Source: CAIQPS01 sp963721365
Lineage (GTDB): Bacteria > Actinomycetota > Thermoleophilia > RBG-16-64-13
Length of the DNA stretch: 64,000 bases
Direction: 5' to 3'
Assembly: GCA_963721365.1 (NCBI GenBank)
Contig: CAVRJE010000017.1
Coordinates: forward strand, 62,001 to 126,000
The translations under genes and the position numbers were made by a program. Shown piece after piece: positions 1 to 9,554 of the stretch (positions are counted from its first letter, which is position 1; each line of letters opens with the position of its first letter). The notes below the pieces were generated by a model that saw nothing but the letters and a program-made list of their open reading frames with translations, was not told the origin of the DNA and ran no database searches.

Positions 1-1179
1 CCGACTCGTACCATCCCCAGGGCCGGTAGACGCGGCGATGGACGAGGGTGACTTGCTCGTCGTGGGTGTGGATCTTGTCGACCAGTTTCTTGAGGTCGGC
101 GGTCCTGTCCCTCTTGGCGACGAGCACCGCGTCGGCCGTTTCGATGATGGCCAGATCGTCCACCCCCAGGGCGGCGACCAGTCGAGATTCCGCCTGCACC
201 AGGGTGTTGCGGACCTCTTCGAGGATGGCTGTCGCCGCGGGTGACATTCCCGGCCTCGTCCTTCGCCGACGCGGCCCAGACCGCGTCCCAGGCTCCCAGG
301 TCGGACCAGCCGGCGTCCAGGGGCACCACGACCCCGCTTAGCCGGGGCCCTTGCCGTCCCGCCTCCGTCTGATCGCGGCCCAACTCCTCCATGACAGCGT
401 AGTCGATCGACTCGGAAGGGCAGGCCGAGAATGCCGCCTTATCCAGCCGGATGAAGATCCCGTCGGTCCGTGCTCCTGCGACCGCCGCCCGGCACGCGGC
501 GGCGATGTCCGCCCGGCACTGCTCGATGGCGGCCAGCCAGACCGACGACTTGACCATGAACATGCCGCTGTTCCAGAGGTAACCGCCCTCGGACAGATAC
601 TTCCGCGCGGTCTCCGCGTCGGGCTTCTCGGCGAACGTCGCCAATACCCGCGCGGTACCTCGCCGCGTGGAGGGCGTCTCCGGTCCGGATGTATCCGTAG
701 CCGGTCTCGGGGGTAAGCGGAGGAACGCCGAACGCGACGATGGCGCCGGCCGCTGCCTGCTCGGCCCCCTCGGCCAGCGTCCGATGGAACGCGGCCAGAT
801 CGGCGATCAGATGGTCGGAGGGCATCACGAGCAATATCGGATCCGAGTCGTTCGCGCTGAGAAGGGCGGCGACCGTCAGCGCGGGCGCGGTGTTCCTGCC
901 TACGGGCTCGAGCACGATGCGGGGATCAGAGATTCCTATCTGGCTCAGTTGATCCGCGACGATGAACCGGTAGTCCTCGTTGGTGACCAGCAGGGGCCGG
1001 GCGGCCAGACGCGCATGAGTGAATCCTTGCAGCCGCAGCGCGGTCTGCTGCAGCATGGTCTGGGACCCGGTGAGGACGAGCAGTTGCTTCGGATGGCTCT
1101 GCCGCGAAGCCGGCCACAACCTGGTGCCGGACCCTCCGGCGAGGATGACAGGCTGGATGATCGGGTCGTCCCTTTTCAC
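1..1179 (-). CDS. manC: Mannose-1-phosphate guanylyltransferase, left-truncated by the window and frameshifted
   Basis: Makes GDP-mannose from mannose-1-phosphate and GTP in the cytoplasm. It reads leftward from a GTG at 1179 preceded by AAGGAG. The N-terminus carries the nucleotidyltransferase signature AGGSGTRLWP, then GRNTAPA and VMPSDHLI. The frame breaks near 650 and again near 240. After the first shift the family motifs EKPDAETARKYL and GYLWNSGMF continue. After the second, HRRVYRPWGWY appears, which in the bifunctional enzymes opens the C-terminal cupin (phosphomannose isomerase) domain. The gene leaves the window at base 1, so whether the cupin is complete cannot be seen. Both breaks are explained by one extra base and are likely sequence errors. 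The family call is firm; an intact protein is inferred. Confidence 0.85.
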
Positions 1180-1322
1180 GGTCAGGCTCCTTGCGTGTGT
1201 GTCGAGGCAGCCGCCATGCGGCTGCCTCCACTATATCGACAATCCCCCGCGGTTTGGACCAGGACTCGCCAGGCGCGGCAGCCTCCTCCGGGCCTGCGCC
1301 CGCCGTGTGCTATCGTCGTTTC

Positions 1323-2346
1323 ATGGGCGGCGAACTCTTCTTGGACTACCTGCTTCGGGCCACCCCGGAGATCGACGCGCACCTGCACCGGTATCTCGAC
1401 GTGGTGTCGCGCAACAGTCCGCTGCGCCGCTATCTATACGACATCCTTGATGAGTTCATAGCCCGAGGAGGAAAACGGGCCCGTCCGGCCATGGCCATGC
1501 TCGCGTGTGAGGCGGTGGGCGGCGAACCACACAAGGCGCTTTCGGCCGGCTGCGCCATCGAGTTCTTCCACGCCGCCGCGCTCATCCATGACGACATCAT
1601 GGATGCGAGCATCTTGCGCCGCGGGCAGAAGTGCGCGCACATTGCCTATGGAGAGCCGCTCGCGATCAACGCCGGGGACTACGCGCTCGGGCTGGTCTGC
1701 ACCATCGTGGTGCGCGACCCCCTGCTGGACGACGCCACGAAGCTCGCGGTACTGGACGTCATCGGTGAGATGAGCGCCCGTACCGTCGAAGGGCAGGCGC
1801 TCGACGTCGGGTGGGTGCGCGACCACGTCTACGACCTCACGCCCGCCGACTACCTCGACATGGCTCTGGGCAAGACCGGCTACTACAGCGGGATCGCTCC
1901 TCTCAAGGCCGGAGCGCTCATCGGCGGGGGCACGGCCAGGGAGATGGAAGCACTCCAAGAATTCGGAAAGGATTCTTCGATCGCGTTTCAGATCCAGGAC
2001 GATCTCCTGAACATCCTGGGCGACGTCGACACCATGGGCAAGGACTATCTCACCGACGTCCTCGAGAGCAAGCGCACCCTCATGGTCATCCACTGCCTGT
2101 CGGTGGCGGAGCCGGCCGAACGCCAGCGTCTTGTAGAGCTGCTATGGACGGGGCACGACAAGACCCTCGAGCAGGCAGCTGAAATCGTGGATCTGATGAA
2201 CAAGTACGACTCGTTGGGCTACGCCCGGAAGCACGGCGCACCAACTGATCCTGAAGGCGCGGCTATGCCTGGATAGGATCCCGGACACCCCTGCCCGCGA
2301 GATTCTCGCCTCTATGGCGGACTTCTTTCTCGAAAGGGAGAAGTAA
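1323..2346 (+). CDS. Trans-isoprenyl (polyprenyl) diphosphate synthase, one frameshift
   Basis: Condenses isopentenyl diphosphate with allylic diphosphates to make prenyl chains for quinones or lipid carriers. ATG 1323 gives GGKRARP, the first Asp-rich motif HDDIMD (residues 89-94) and the second region FQIQDDLLNILGD. The second motif has Asn in place of the usual last Asp. The annotated frame would end at 2276. A one-base shift near 2240 restores a normal C-terminal helix ending in ADFFLEREK, with stop TAA 2344-2346 overlapping the selA ATG by one base. That overlap suggests translational coupling. Chain length cannot be judged. The start is the first in-frame ATG before conserved sequence; no strong ribosome-binding site is visible. 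Confidence 0.85.
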
Positions 2347-3799
2347 TGGAGGACGCCACCCGGCAGGCTCTGCGTGCCCTGCCCGCGGTGGAGGAGTCGC
2401 TGAACCACCCGGCCGCGGCCCGCCTGCTTGTGAAGTACCCGCGGACGCAGGTGGTCGAGGCCGTGCGGGCGGCGCTCGAGGCGGCCAGGCGGCAGATCCT
2501 GGCGGCGGCAGGCGGCCTCGCGCCCACCCCCGAGGACCTTCTGGGCCGTGCGGCAGTGGTGCTCGAGGAGTGGGCGCTTCCTGGGCTGCGCCCGGTCCTC
2601 AATCTCACCGGCGTCGTCATACACACCAATCTCGGCCGGGCGCCTCTCTCCGAGGCCGCCGTCGAGCAGGTGGTGCAGGTCGCCCGCTCCTACAGCAACC
2701 TGGAATACGATGTGGACGGCCGGGGCGCGAGGCTCGCGCGAGAGCCACGTGGAGGACCTCCTCACCCGGCTCACCGGGGCCGAGGCCGGGTTCGTGGTCA
2801 ACAACAACGCCGGGGCGGTGCTTCTTCTCCTCATGGCGCTCGCCTCGGGACGCGAGGTGCTCGTGTCCCGCGGTCAGCTGGTCGAGATCGGCGGGTCGTT
2901 CCGCCTGCCCGACATCATGCGCGCCGGCGGCGTCAGCCTTGTCGAAGTGGGGACCACCAACCGCACGCGCGTCGAGGACTACGAGGCGGCCATCACTGCC
3001 GAGACCGCCCTGCTCCTGCGCGTGCACACCTCGAACTACCGGATCATGGGCTTCACCGAGGAGGCCGACCTGGGCGAACTGGTGGGATTGGGGCGGAGCC
3101 GGGACGTGATCGTCGCGGACGACCTGGGCAGCGGCGCCCTGCACGATCTGGACGCCTTCCAGGGCGAGCCCACCGTCGCGGCCTCGTTGCGCGCCGGGGT
3201 CGACGTCGTCTGCTTCAGCGGGGACAAACTGCTCGGCGGCCCGCAGGCCGGCATACTCGTCGGGCGGCGGGAGATCATCGACCGTCTGCGCAAGCATCCG
3301 GTCGCGCGGGCGCTGCGCCTGGACAAGATGACCCTGGCGGCCCTCGAGGCGACGCTGCGGGCCTATCAGGATCCCGAGGCGAGCGCGCCGGGACATCCCC
3401 GTCCTCCGGTCTCTCACGCGCACTCCCGCGGAGACCGCTGCCCTGGCCGGCCGGCTATTGGCGGCGATAGACCGCCGTTCCGCCGGAGGCTTCATCCTCG
3501 AGGTGGAGGAATCGAGCGCGCGGGCGGGAGGAGGCTCGATGCCGCTGACCGAAGTGCCGTCGCATGCCGTCCGCATCCGCTTCCCGGAGTCGCCGACGGT
3601 CGCGACGATCGAGAACGCGCTCCGGCGGGCGCCCGTACCCGTCGTAGCGAGGGTATCCCAGGACAGCCTGCATCTGGACGTGCTGGCTCTGGACGAACGG
3701 GATCTGGAAGGGGTGGCCGACAGCGTGGCCTGGGCCATCGACCGGGTAGCGCGGCTCGGCGACCAGGCGCCGCCCCCCGATGTCGGGCGCCCTGCGTAG
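2346..3799 (+). CDS. selA: L-seryl-tRNA(Sec) selenium transferase, two frameshifts
   Basis: Converts seryl-tRNA(Sec) to selenocysteinyl-tRNA(Sec) using selenophosphate; a PLP enzyme. Visible SelA landmarks are LNLTGVVIHTNLGRAPLS, a SNLEYD segment, SRESHVEDLL, VVNNNAGAVLL, and the PLP-lysine motif SGDKLLGGPQAG. The frame changes near 2715, where one extra G in the GACGGCC context separates the EYDVD part from GARGSRESHVE. It changes again near 3380, where one extra G precedes RARRDIPVLR. Removing both gives a protein of normal length, about 480 residues, ending at TAG 3797-3799. It overlaps the prenyl synthase stop at its start and the selB start at its end, forming a tight operon. Confidence 0.93.
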
Positions 3800-5871
3800 G
3801 GTCGTGGCCGGACCACTCCGCCCCCTCACCCTCGGAACCGCCGGTCATATCGACCACGGCAAGACGACCCTGGTCAAAGCCCTCACCGGTCGCGACACCG
3901 ACCGGCTCAAGGAGGAAAAAGAGCGCGGCATCAGCATCGAGCTGGGCTTTGCCGAGCTGGCGCTCCCCAGCGGCCGGCATCTCAGCGTCGTCGACGTCCC
4001 CGGTCACGAGCGCTTCGTCAAGACCATGGTGGCGGGCGCCACCGGCATCGACCTGTTCCTCCTGGTGGTAGCCGCGGACGACGGCGTCATGCCCCAGACG
4101 CGAGAGCACCTTCGCATCATCGAGCTTCTCGGCATCCCGGCCGGCCTGGTGGCCCTCACCAAGATCGACATGGTCGACCGGGAGCTCGCCGAGCTGGCCA
4201 GGGCCGACGTCGAGGAGTTCCTCGGCTCCACCCGCTACGCCGGCTCTCCGATAGTGATGGTGAGCGGGGTGACGGGCGAGGGGTTGCCCGAATTGCTGGC
4301 GGAGCTGGACCGAGTGGGCCACGAAGTGCCGGCCCGGCTGTCGTACCCGGCGACGCGCATGCCGGTCGACCGGGTCTTCTCCTTGCGCGGCATCGGGACG
4401 GTGGTGACCGGGACGTTATGGTCGGGCACGCTCACCGCCGAAGATGTCGTCGCCATCTTGCCGCCCCGCGGGGGTAGAGGCTCCTCCGGACTGCGCGAAG
4501 TGACGGGTGCGGAGCGTGCAGGTGCACGATCACGAAGTGGAGGCGGCTGTCGGTGGGCAGCGCGTTGCTCTGAATTTGACCGGCGTCGCCCGGCAGGAGG
4601 TCGACCGGGGGCAATGGGTGGTCAAGGACCCGGCCATCGAGCCCACCTACCTAGCCGACGGGCGTCTGAATCTGCTCGACGACGCGCCCGGCCCGGTCCC
4701 CCGTGTGTTCCGAGCCCGGGTGGATCACGGCACCGCCGAGATGCTGGTCAAGGTGGTACTGGCCGACCAGGAGACGCTGGCCCCCGGCGAAAGCTGCTAC
4801 GCCCAGTTCCGCTTCGAGGAGCAGGTCCTCCTCTACCCGGGAGACCAGTTCATCGTCCGCTCCCTGACGCCCGTCACCACCATCGGCGGAGGGCAAGTCA
4901 TAGACCCGGGGGCGCACAAGCACGGGACCGGACCTCAGTGGCGCGAGCGCCTGGCCCTGCTCGAGCAGGGAGCACCGGATGCGACGGCGGCTCTTCTGTT
5001 GGAAGAAGCATTCCCGTCTTTCCTGGTCCGCGGGAGACTCGAAGCCAGTCCTTACTTGTGGCGGTTTGCATCGGCGGAGATCGGGGCGGCCGTCGCCGGC
5101 CTGCTGGCCGACGGCCGCGCGGTGGTGGCGGGCGCAGCGGCCGGCACGGGGGCCCCCGCGGTCGCACTGGGTGGGCCGGTGCCCGGGGGCGGCACGATCC
5201 CTCCGCCGGGCGTCGCCGCTCGCCTTTTCCATGGCCCCCAGTTCTGGGCTCTGGTAGAAACGACCCTTGCCGCCCTGACGCGGCGCGCGCAGAGCGACGC
5301 TCTGAATCCCTATCTGACCCTCGGTGAGTTGCGGCGCGAGCTTGCCCGCGGCAAGGAATGGCCGGCGCTCGACTACGCGCTCGAGCATCTGCTGGCTGCC
5401 GGCGAGATCACCCGGACCGAGCACGGCTACCGAGTGGCAGCCGCGGCGGGCGCGGACGAGCCGGACGACGAGACGACCACGCGGCTGCTGGCGCAGTTCG
5501 GGGGCGATATCGGAGGCACGGGCGACCATGAGCCGGAGAGCCTTTCCGCGGAGACGCCTACGGTGGCGGTGGCCGCCGAGGCGGCCGGAATGAGCGCGCG
5601 CGACGGGCAGCGACTCGTCGACGCCCTCGTCCGCCGGGGGAGACTGGTCAAAGTCGGGGAGGACCTCTACTACCCGCCGGACCGGCTTGAGGCCCTGATG
5701 GCCCGGCTCGCGGCGGCGATGGAAGCGGCCGGCCAGATCACGCTGGCTGAGGCCCGTGACTTGCTCGGCACCTCCCGGCGCTTTGCTCAGGCCATCCTGG
5801 AGCACATGGACTCTGAAGGCATGACCCTGCGGGTGGGCGACGCCCGGCGCCTGCGGCGCCGGCGGCGCTAG
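3780..5871 (+). CDS. selB: Selenocysteine-specific elongation factor, one frameshift
   Basis: GTPase that delivers Sec-tRNA to the ribosome at UGA codons marked by a SECIS hairpin. The N-terminal EF-Tu-like domain shows the P-loop AGHIDHGKTTL, switch motif RGISIELGFAEL, DVPGHERFV and TKIDM. A shift near 4505 (an extra G in ACGGGTG) interrupts domain II. The downstream frame continues with RSVQVHDHEVE, VARQEV and VIDPGAHKHG, then the winged-helix C-terminus that binds SECIS. Corrected length is about 696 residues, normal to slightly long. The ATG at 3780 lies inside the selA end; a GTG at 3804 is an alternative start. The Sec tRNA gene follows 117 bases later. Confidence 0.92.
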
Positions 5872-5872
5872 C

Positions 5873-5917
5873 GGGCTGCTGAAGAGGTGCTGGGGCTTTG
5901 CTTTTCAGCAGCCTCCC
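5873..5917. repeat. Short inverted-repeat hairpin related to the 9.4 and 60.8 kb elements
   Basis: Arms GGGCTGCTGAA and TTTTCAGCAGCC enclose about 17 bases directly after the selB stop. The right end, from GGGGCTTTGC through TTTTCAGCAGCCTCC, closely matches the right end of the longer element at 60804-60963. I read it as a deleted or minimal member of the same family. It may also act as a transcription terminator between selB and the Sec tRNA, although there is no T-run after it. Confidence 0.6.
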
Positions 5918-5987
5918 AGCGCGATCCTTCTGGCTCCGCTTCCCGGAGCGCGAGTAACGGCCGCCCCACCCGGGCTAGAATAGAGGT

Positions 5988-6081
5988 GGAGCGGCGGTCG
6001 GTCTGGTGGCCGGCCCGGTCTTCAAAACCGGTGTTGGGCGGTAGTCCCGTCCAGGGTGGGTTCGATTCCCATGCCGCTCCG
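5988..6081 (+). tRNA. selC: tRNA-Sec (anticodon TCA)
   Basis: The 8-bp acceptor stem GGAGCGGC/GCCGCTCC plus discriminator G spans 94 bases, longer than normal tRNAs. The anticodon stem CCGGT/ACCGG holds the loop CTTCAAA, with anticodon TCA at 6022-6024. A long variable arm (TGTTGGGCGGTAGTCCCGTCC region) precedes a T-arm with GGGTTCGATTCCC. CCA is not encoded. The extended acceptor, long variable arm and UGA-reading anticodon together are diagnostic for the selenocysteine tRNA. Position right after selA-selB agrees. Confidence 0.95.
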
Positions 6082-6120
6082 CTACGCCGCGGCGCCGCCA
6101 CTGCTGGCTGCCTCAGCAGA

Positions 6121-6720
6121 TCACCGCTGCAGCATGACCAGCGCGCACATCATGGCGACCGACCACAGGATGTCGGCGGGTAGCTGGAGCTCGCAGACCT
6201 CGTCGAAGAGCATGTAGCTCCGGGCGGCGAACTCGTCATCCTCCAGCCAGAGAATGAGAACGATCGGTACCCGCGGGAACGGCAGCAACTCCACGGCCGC
6301 GTCGCCGAACTGCCGGGGCCGTCCCCCGAATCGAGCGGCGTGCGCCAGGAATGCTTCCGGATCCGAGCCAAAGCGGGCGGCGACAGGCTCGAGAGGCAGG
6401 AGATGGGATCCCTTCAGGTAGATCTGGCTGCTCTTTAGCTCAGACGGTTTGAGCAGGCGGCCGGTTGGCGCGATCTTCTGGGCGCGGAGCAGGTAGAACA
6501 GGATGGACAGGTGCGAGAAGTAGGCCGTCTTGTTCAATACGAACTCAGACTCCGGGGAGCCTGCGCTCATCGTCCGGGACTTCATGTCGAGCACGATGGG
6601 GGACCCGAACACCGGTACCACGTAGCCGTGCTCTTCGGAGTACTGGACAGCCGCCCGGTCGCAGACGTCCGCCGGATCGCAGCCCGCCAATTCATCCCAA
6701 GCCTGTTCTACTCCCAGCAC
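6121..6720 (-). CDS. DUF3786 family protein
   Basis: A soluble protein of 199 residues with no signal peptide or membrane segment. The family layout is visible: VVPVFGSPIVLDM near the N-terminus, a SHLSILFYLLRAQ helix, then LLPFPRVPIVLILWLEDDEF and SYMLFDE toward the C-terminus. GTG 6720 is chosen because GGGAG lies six bases upstream. The family is widespread in anaerobes, often beside corrinoid or Fe-S proteins, but its function is unknown to me. It is divergent from the alcohol dehydrogenase at 6805, and both may share the AT-rich dyad between them. Conservation of the whole reading frame shows it is a real gene. Confidence 0.8.
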   Translation of the reverse strand: MLGVEQAWDELAGCDPADVCDRAAVQYSEEHGYVVPVFGSPIVLDMKSRTMSAGSPESEFVLNKTAYFSHLSILFYLLRAQKIAPTGRLLKPSELKSSQIYLKGSHLLPLEPVAARFGSDPEAFLAHAARFGGRPRQFGDAAVELLPFPRVPIVLILWLEDDEFAARSYMLFDEVCELQLPADILWSVAMMCALVMLQR

Positions 6721-6743
6721 CGAAGTCTCCCGTCACGTATCAG

Positions 6744-6762
6744 TGGTAAAGTTTTATCACCA
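6744..6762. promoter_or_regulatory. AT-rich imperfect dyad in a divergent promoter
   Basis: TGGTAAA-G-TTTTATCACCA is an imperfect palindrome of TGGT(GA)TAAA half-sites. It stands out as AT-rich in GC-rich surroundings. It sits between the divergent DUF3786 gene (start 6720) and the alcohol dehydrogenase (start 6805), a natural place for an operator of a GntR- or TetR-type regulator. The regulator is not identified. Confidence 0.4.
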
Positions 6763-6804
6763 ACTGCAACGCCATGCAGCGCGAACCTATTATGGGGGGA
6801 GCAC

Positions 6805-7914
6805 GTGAAGATCAAGGCCGCCGTCCTACGCGAGATCAACAAGGGCTACAGCATCGAGGAACTCGAGCTCGATCCGCCCAAGGAGGGCGAAGCCCTCGTC
6901 AAGTACGCGTATGCCGGCTATTGTCACAGCGACCTCAGCAACTCCAAGGGCTTCACCAAGATGAAGTTGCCGATGGTGGCGGGTCACGAGGCGTCCGGCG
7001 TCGTGATGGAGGTCGGCCCGGGCGTGACCAAGGTCAAGCCCGGCGACCATGTGGCCAGCGCCTGGATGTGTCCTTGCGGCCAGTGCCCCGAGTGCCGCAA
7101 AGGGATGGGGAACATCTGCTCCGGGACGTTCCCGCAGTTCGTGAACGGCACTATGCTCGACGGCACCAGCCGTCTTCGCGACGCCAAGGGCAACACGGTG
7201 ATGCACGGCAACTTCGTTTCCGGGTTCTCCGACCACACTGTCATGCCCGAAGGCGCGTTGGTCCCGGTTCCCAAGAACATGCCGCTCGACTGGGCCGCTC
7301 TCATGAGTTGCTGCATTCCCACGGGCTGGGGTACGGTGACCAAGAAGGCCAAGGTGCAGCCGGGCGACGCGGTGGCCGTGTGGGGCCTGGGAGGCGTCGG
7401 GCAGAACATTCTGCGGGCTGCCGCCATGCGCCAGGCCAACCCGCTCATCGTCGTCGACCTCGAAGAGGCCCGGCGCGACAAGGCTATGAAGCTGGGCGCC
7501 ACCCACTTCATCAACAGCTCGAAGGAAGACCCGGTCCCGATCGTGCAGAAACTCACCGGCGGGGGCCTCAACATCATCTTCGAGTGCAGCGGTGACCCGG
7601 GTGCGACGATCCAGGCGTACTGGGCGCTGCGTCCGAGCGGCAAGCTGATGCAGGTGGGCATCATGGGCGAGCACGAAATTGCTCCGCTTCCGCTCACGTT
7701 CTTTGTCTTCGGGCAGAAGTCCATCAACGGTGTCCTGTATGGCGCGATCTCCGCGAGGGACGATATCCCGAAGTACTGCGAACTGGCCATGCGGGGCGAC
7801 ATGATGCTGGACACGATCATCGAGGGCCACTTCCCGTTGGAAGAGATCGACGATATCCGGGAGAGGATGGAGCGGCGCGAGCTGAATGGCCGCTGGGTCT
7901 GCAAGTTTGATTGA
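6805..7914 (+). CDS. Zinc-dependent alcohol dehydrogenase, NDMA-dependent (mycofactocin-linked) type
   Basis: Oxidises primary alcohols with a tightly held NAD that mycofactocin is thought to recycle. The 369-residue medium-chain dehydrogenase shows the catalytic zinc ligands in AGYCHSDL and GHEASG, the structural zinc site CPCGQCPECRKGMGNIC, and the Rossmann motif GLGGVGQN. GTG 6805 follows a GGGGGGA ribosome-binding site at the right distance and yields MKIKAAVLREI. The stop at 7914 lies 24 bases before mftA, so it heads the mycofactocin operon. That placement, plus overall similarity to the Rxyl_3153-like NDMA-dependent family, supports the call. The substrate is not deducible. The reading frame is intact. 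Confidence 0.85.
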   Translation: MKIKAAVLREINKGYSIEELELDPPKEGEALVKYAYAGYCHSDLSNSKGFTKMKLPMVAGHEASGVVMEVGPGVTKVKPGDHVASAWMCPCGQCPECRKGMGNICSGTFPQFVNGTMLDGTSRLRDAKGNTVMHGNFVSGFSDHTVMPEGALVPVPKNMPLDWAALMSCCIPTGWGTVTKKAKVQPGDAVAVWGLGGVGQNILRAAAMRQANPLIVVDLEEARRDKAMKLGATHFINSSKEDPVPIVQKLTGGGLNIIFECSGDPGATIQAYWALRPSGKLMQVGIMGEHEIAPLPLTFFVFGQKSINGVLYGAISARDDIPKYCELAMRGDMMLDTIIEGHFPLEEIDDIRERMERRELNGRWVCKFD

Positions 7915-7938
7915 CGGACAGGGTAAACGGAGGGATAT

Positions 7939-8061
7939 GTGGACACGATGAGCAGCACCCCCGGGCTCGAGGCCTCCTCGCCCGGTGCCGACGAGCCGGC
8001 CGTCCTCGAGGAGATCGAGGTCGAAGAGCTGGCTGTGGACGGCATCTGTGGCGTCTACTGA
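7939..8061 (+). CDS. mftA: Mycofactocin precursor peptide
   Basis: A 40-residue peptide ending in AVDGICGVY, matching the conserved MftA tail (IDGMCGVY type). MftC decarboxylates the terminal Tyr and crosslinks it to the adjacent Val; the excised product becomes the redox cofactor. GTG 7939 is preferred because GGAGGG (7929-7934) lies about five bases upstream; ATG 7948 in the same frame is an alternative. The acidic region EEIEVEEL before the core is the usual leader. It is too short for most gene callers. The stop overlaps the mftB start. Confidence 0.93.
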   Translation: MDTMSSTPGLEASSPGADEPAVLEEIEVEELAVDGICGVY

Positions 8062-8375
8062 TCGGACTCTCGAAGTCGCCGACAAAGCATCTGCCGGTGG
8101 CGCCGGCCGCGCGTACCTGGTGCCCGACTGGGTCCGCGTGCGCCCCGAGGATTTCGGTCTGCTTTTCTACGACACCCGGTCGACGCGGCTGACGTTCGTT
8201 CGCTCCGGGGACCGTTTGGTCCCGCCGGCCTTTACGGGTTCGGTGCGAGTCCTGGGCGTGCGCGCCGACGGGGAAGCGGGGAGCCGGGAGGCGCCGGCCG
8301 GCGCGGCGCTCTCGTGGCGTCTGCTCCGAGGATCTGGTAGCGAAAGGGTTGCTCGTTGCTGCAGAGGTTGAGTAG
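8048..8375 (+). CDS. mftB: Mycofactocin chaperone (RiPP recognition element), one frameshift
   Basis: Small PqqD-like protein that binds the MftA leader and presents it to MftC. From GTG 8048, inside the end of mftA, the frame gives YLVPDWVRVRPEDFGLLFY and RSTRLTFVRSGD, the typical MftB N-terminal half. A +1 shift somewhere in 8225-8330 is needed to reach the C-terminal SEDLVAKGLLVAAEVE, ending at TAG 8373-8375. The exact site of the extra base cannot be placed because the middle is poorly conserved. Overlaps on both sides with mftA and mftC show tight coupling. Confidence 0.85.
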
Positions 8376-9387
8376 CACTCCTCTCCGCGCCCCGGTCAAC
8401 GTCACCTGGGAGATCACCGAGGCCTGCAACCTCCGCTGCGCCCACTGCCTGTCGGCCGGGCTGCGCTCGCAGAGGCGGGGCGAGCTCGATCTCGACCAGT
8501 GCCGCGCTCTCATCGACGAGCTGGCGCGGATGCAGGTCTTCCAGGTCAACTTCGGCGGGGGAGAGCCGTTCCTGCGTGACGATTTCCTGGACGTCCTTCG
8601 CTACGCGCACCATCACGGCATCACCACCTGCGTGAGCACGAACGGTACCTTGCTCGACGATGCTCTCGTCGACGCCCTCCTGGAGATGGCTCCGGTCTAC
8701 CTGCAGGTCAGCCTGGACGGCGCGCGCGCCGAGACCAACGACGCGATCCGGGGCCGGGGCACGTTCGAGCGCATCCTGGGCGGCATCGAACTCCTGGCCG
8801 AGAGAGGTTATCCCGACTTCAGCCTGAACATGGTGGTGACTCGGCTGAACGCCACCGAGGTAGGAGACTTCGACGTTCTGGCCCGCCGGTATGGGGCCAA
8901 GACCAGGCTTTCGCGGTTCCGCCCCTCGGGCGGCGGCTGCCACACCTGGGAGGACTACCGGCTCACGAGGAAGCAACTGGCGGAGCTTTCCGCCTTCCTT
9001 GGCGATCATCCGGAGATACTCACCGGCGATTCGTTCTTCGCCCTCACGCCCGACAGCCGGCGGAATCTCGGGCTTAATATGTGCGGCGCTGCCAAGATGA
9101 CCTGCGCCGTGGCCCCGGACGGCAGCGTCTACCCGTGCGCCTTCCTGAGCGATCCGGCGTTCCTCGCCGGCAACGTCACCGACGAGCGGCTTGGCGATAT
9201 CTTCGCTTCGTCACCGGTGTTCGAGCGCTTCCGGGCGCTCGAGGTGGAAGCCTGCCGCGGCTGCGACCGGTTTTCTATCTGCCACGGGGGCTGCCCGGCG
9301 GTAGGATACTTTCTGACCGAATCGATGGGCCTTCCCGACCCCGAATGTCTTCGCGCGGTGGAGCCCGCCAAGGAGGTGGCTCTATGA
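8368..9387 (+). CDS. mftC: Mycofactocin radical SAM maturase
   Basis: Radical SAM/SPASM enzyme that oxidatively decarboxylates the C-terminal Tyr of MftA and forms the Val-Tyr crosslink. It begins at TTG 8368 (or TTG 8356) with VNVTWEITEACNLRCAHCLS, which holds the CxxxCxxC site for the SAM cluster. GGGEP follows for SAM binding. The C-terminal SPASM region supplies cysteines in CGAAKMTCAVAPDGSVYPC and CRGCDRFSICHGGCP for the auxiliary clusters. The frame is intact, about 339 residues. The stop TGA 9385-9387 sits on the left edge of an inverted-repeat element that separates it from the rest of the operon. Confidence 0.95.
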   Translation: MSSTPLRAPVNVTWEITEACNLRCAHCLSAGLRSQRRGELDLDQCRALIDELARMQVFQVNFGGGEPFLRDDFLDVLRYAHHHGITTCVSTNGTLLDDALVDALLEMAPVYLQVSLDGARAETNDAIRGRGTFERILGGIELLAERGYPDFSLNMVVTRLNATEVGDFDVLARRYGAKTRLSRFRPSGGGCHTWEDYRLTRKQLAELSAFLGDHPEILTGDSFFALTPDSRRNLGLNMCGAAKMTCAVAPDGSVYPCAFLSDPAFLAGNVTDERLGDIFASSPVFERFRALEVEACRGCDRFSICHGGCPAVGYFLTESMGLPDPECLRAVEPAKEVAL

Positions 9388-9547
9388 CCCGTTTCAGAAC
9401 GAAGTCACGGCCGACTAGTGCGCGCTTGACGGCACGATGCGTCGTCCTCGGGCGCGTCCGTAGCGCTGCTACGACCGCTTCCTGCGTCCTTGCCTCGCGC
9501 TTGCCCAGCGCGTCCCTGCCGGCGCAACTACGTTCTGAAACGGGGTC
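9385..9547. repeat. MITE-like inverted-repeat element, copy A
   Basis: Terminal arms GACCCGTTTCAGAACG (9386-9401) and CGTTCTGAAACGGGGTC (9531-9546) are inverted repeats with one mismatch. The interior, read on the minus strand, contains GGACGCAGGAAGCG, TAGCAGCGCTA and GAGGAC, in the same order as the plus strand of the element at 60804-60963. A short open frame from ATG 9384 is arginine-rich and without family features. It lies between mftC and the OYE gene and may have been inserted in the operon. Its size and structure resemble a non-autonomous mobile element or a structured RNA. Confidence 0.75.
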
Positions 9548-9554
9548 TTAGGCC

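Noticed and set aside
9384..9551. Short arginine/serine-rich open frame between mftC and the OYE gene
   Set aside because: It lies entirely inside the inverted-repeat element and has no similarity or composition of a real protein.
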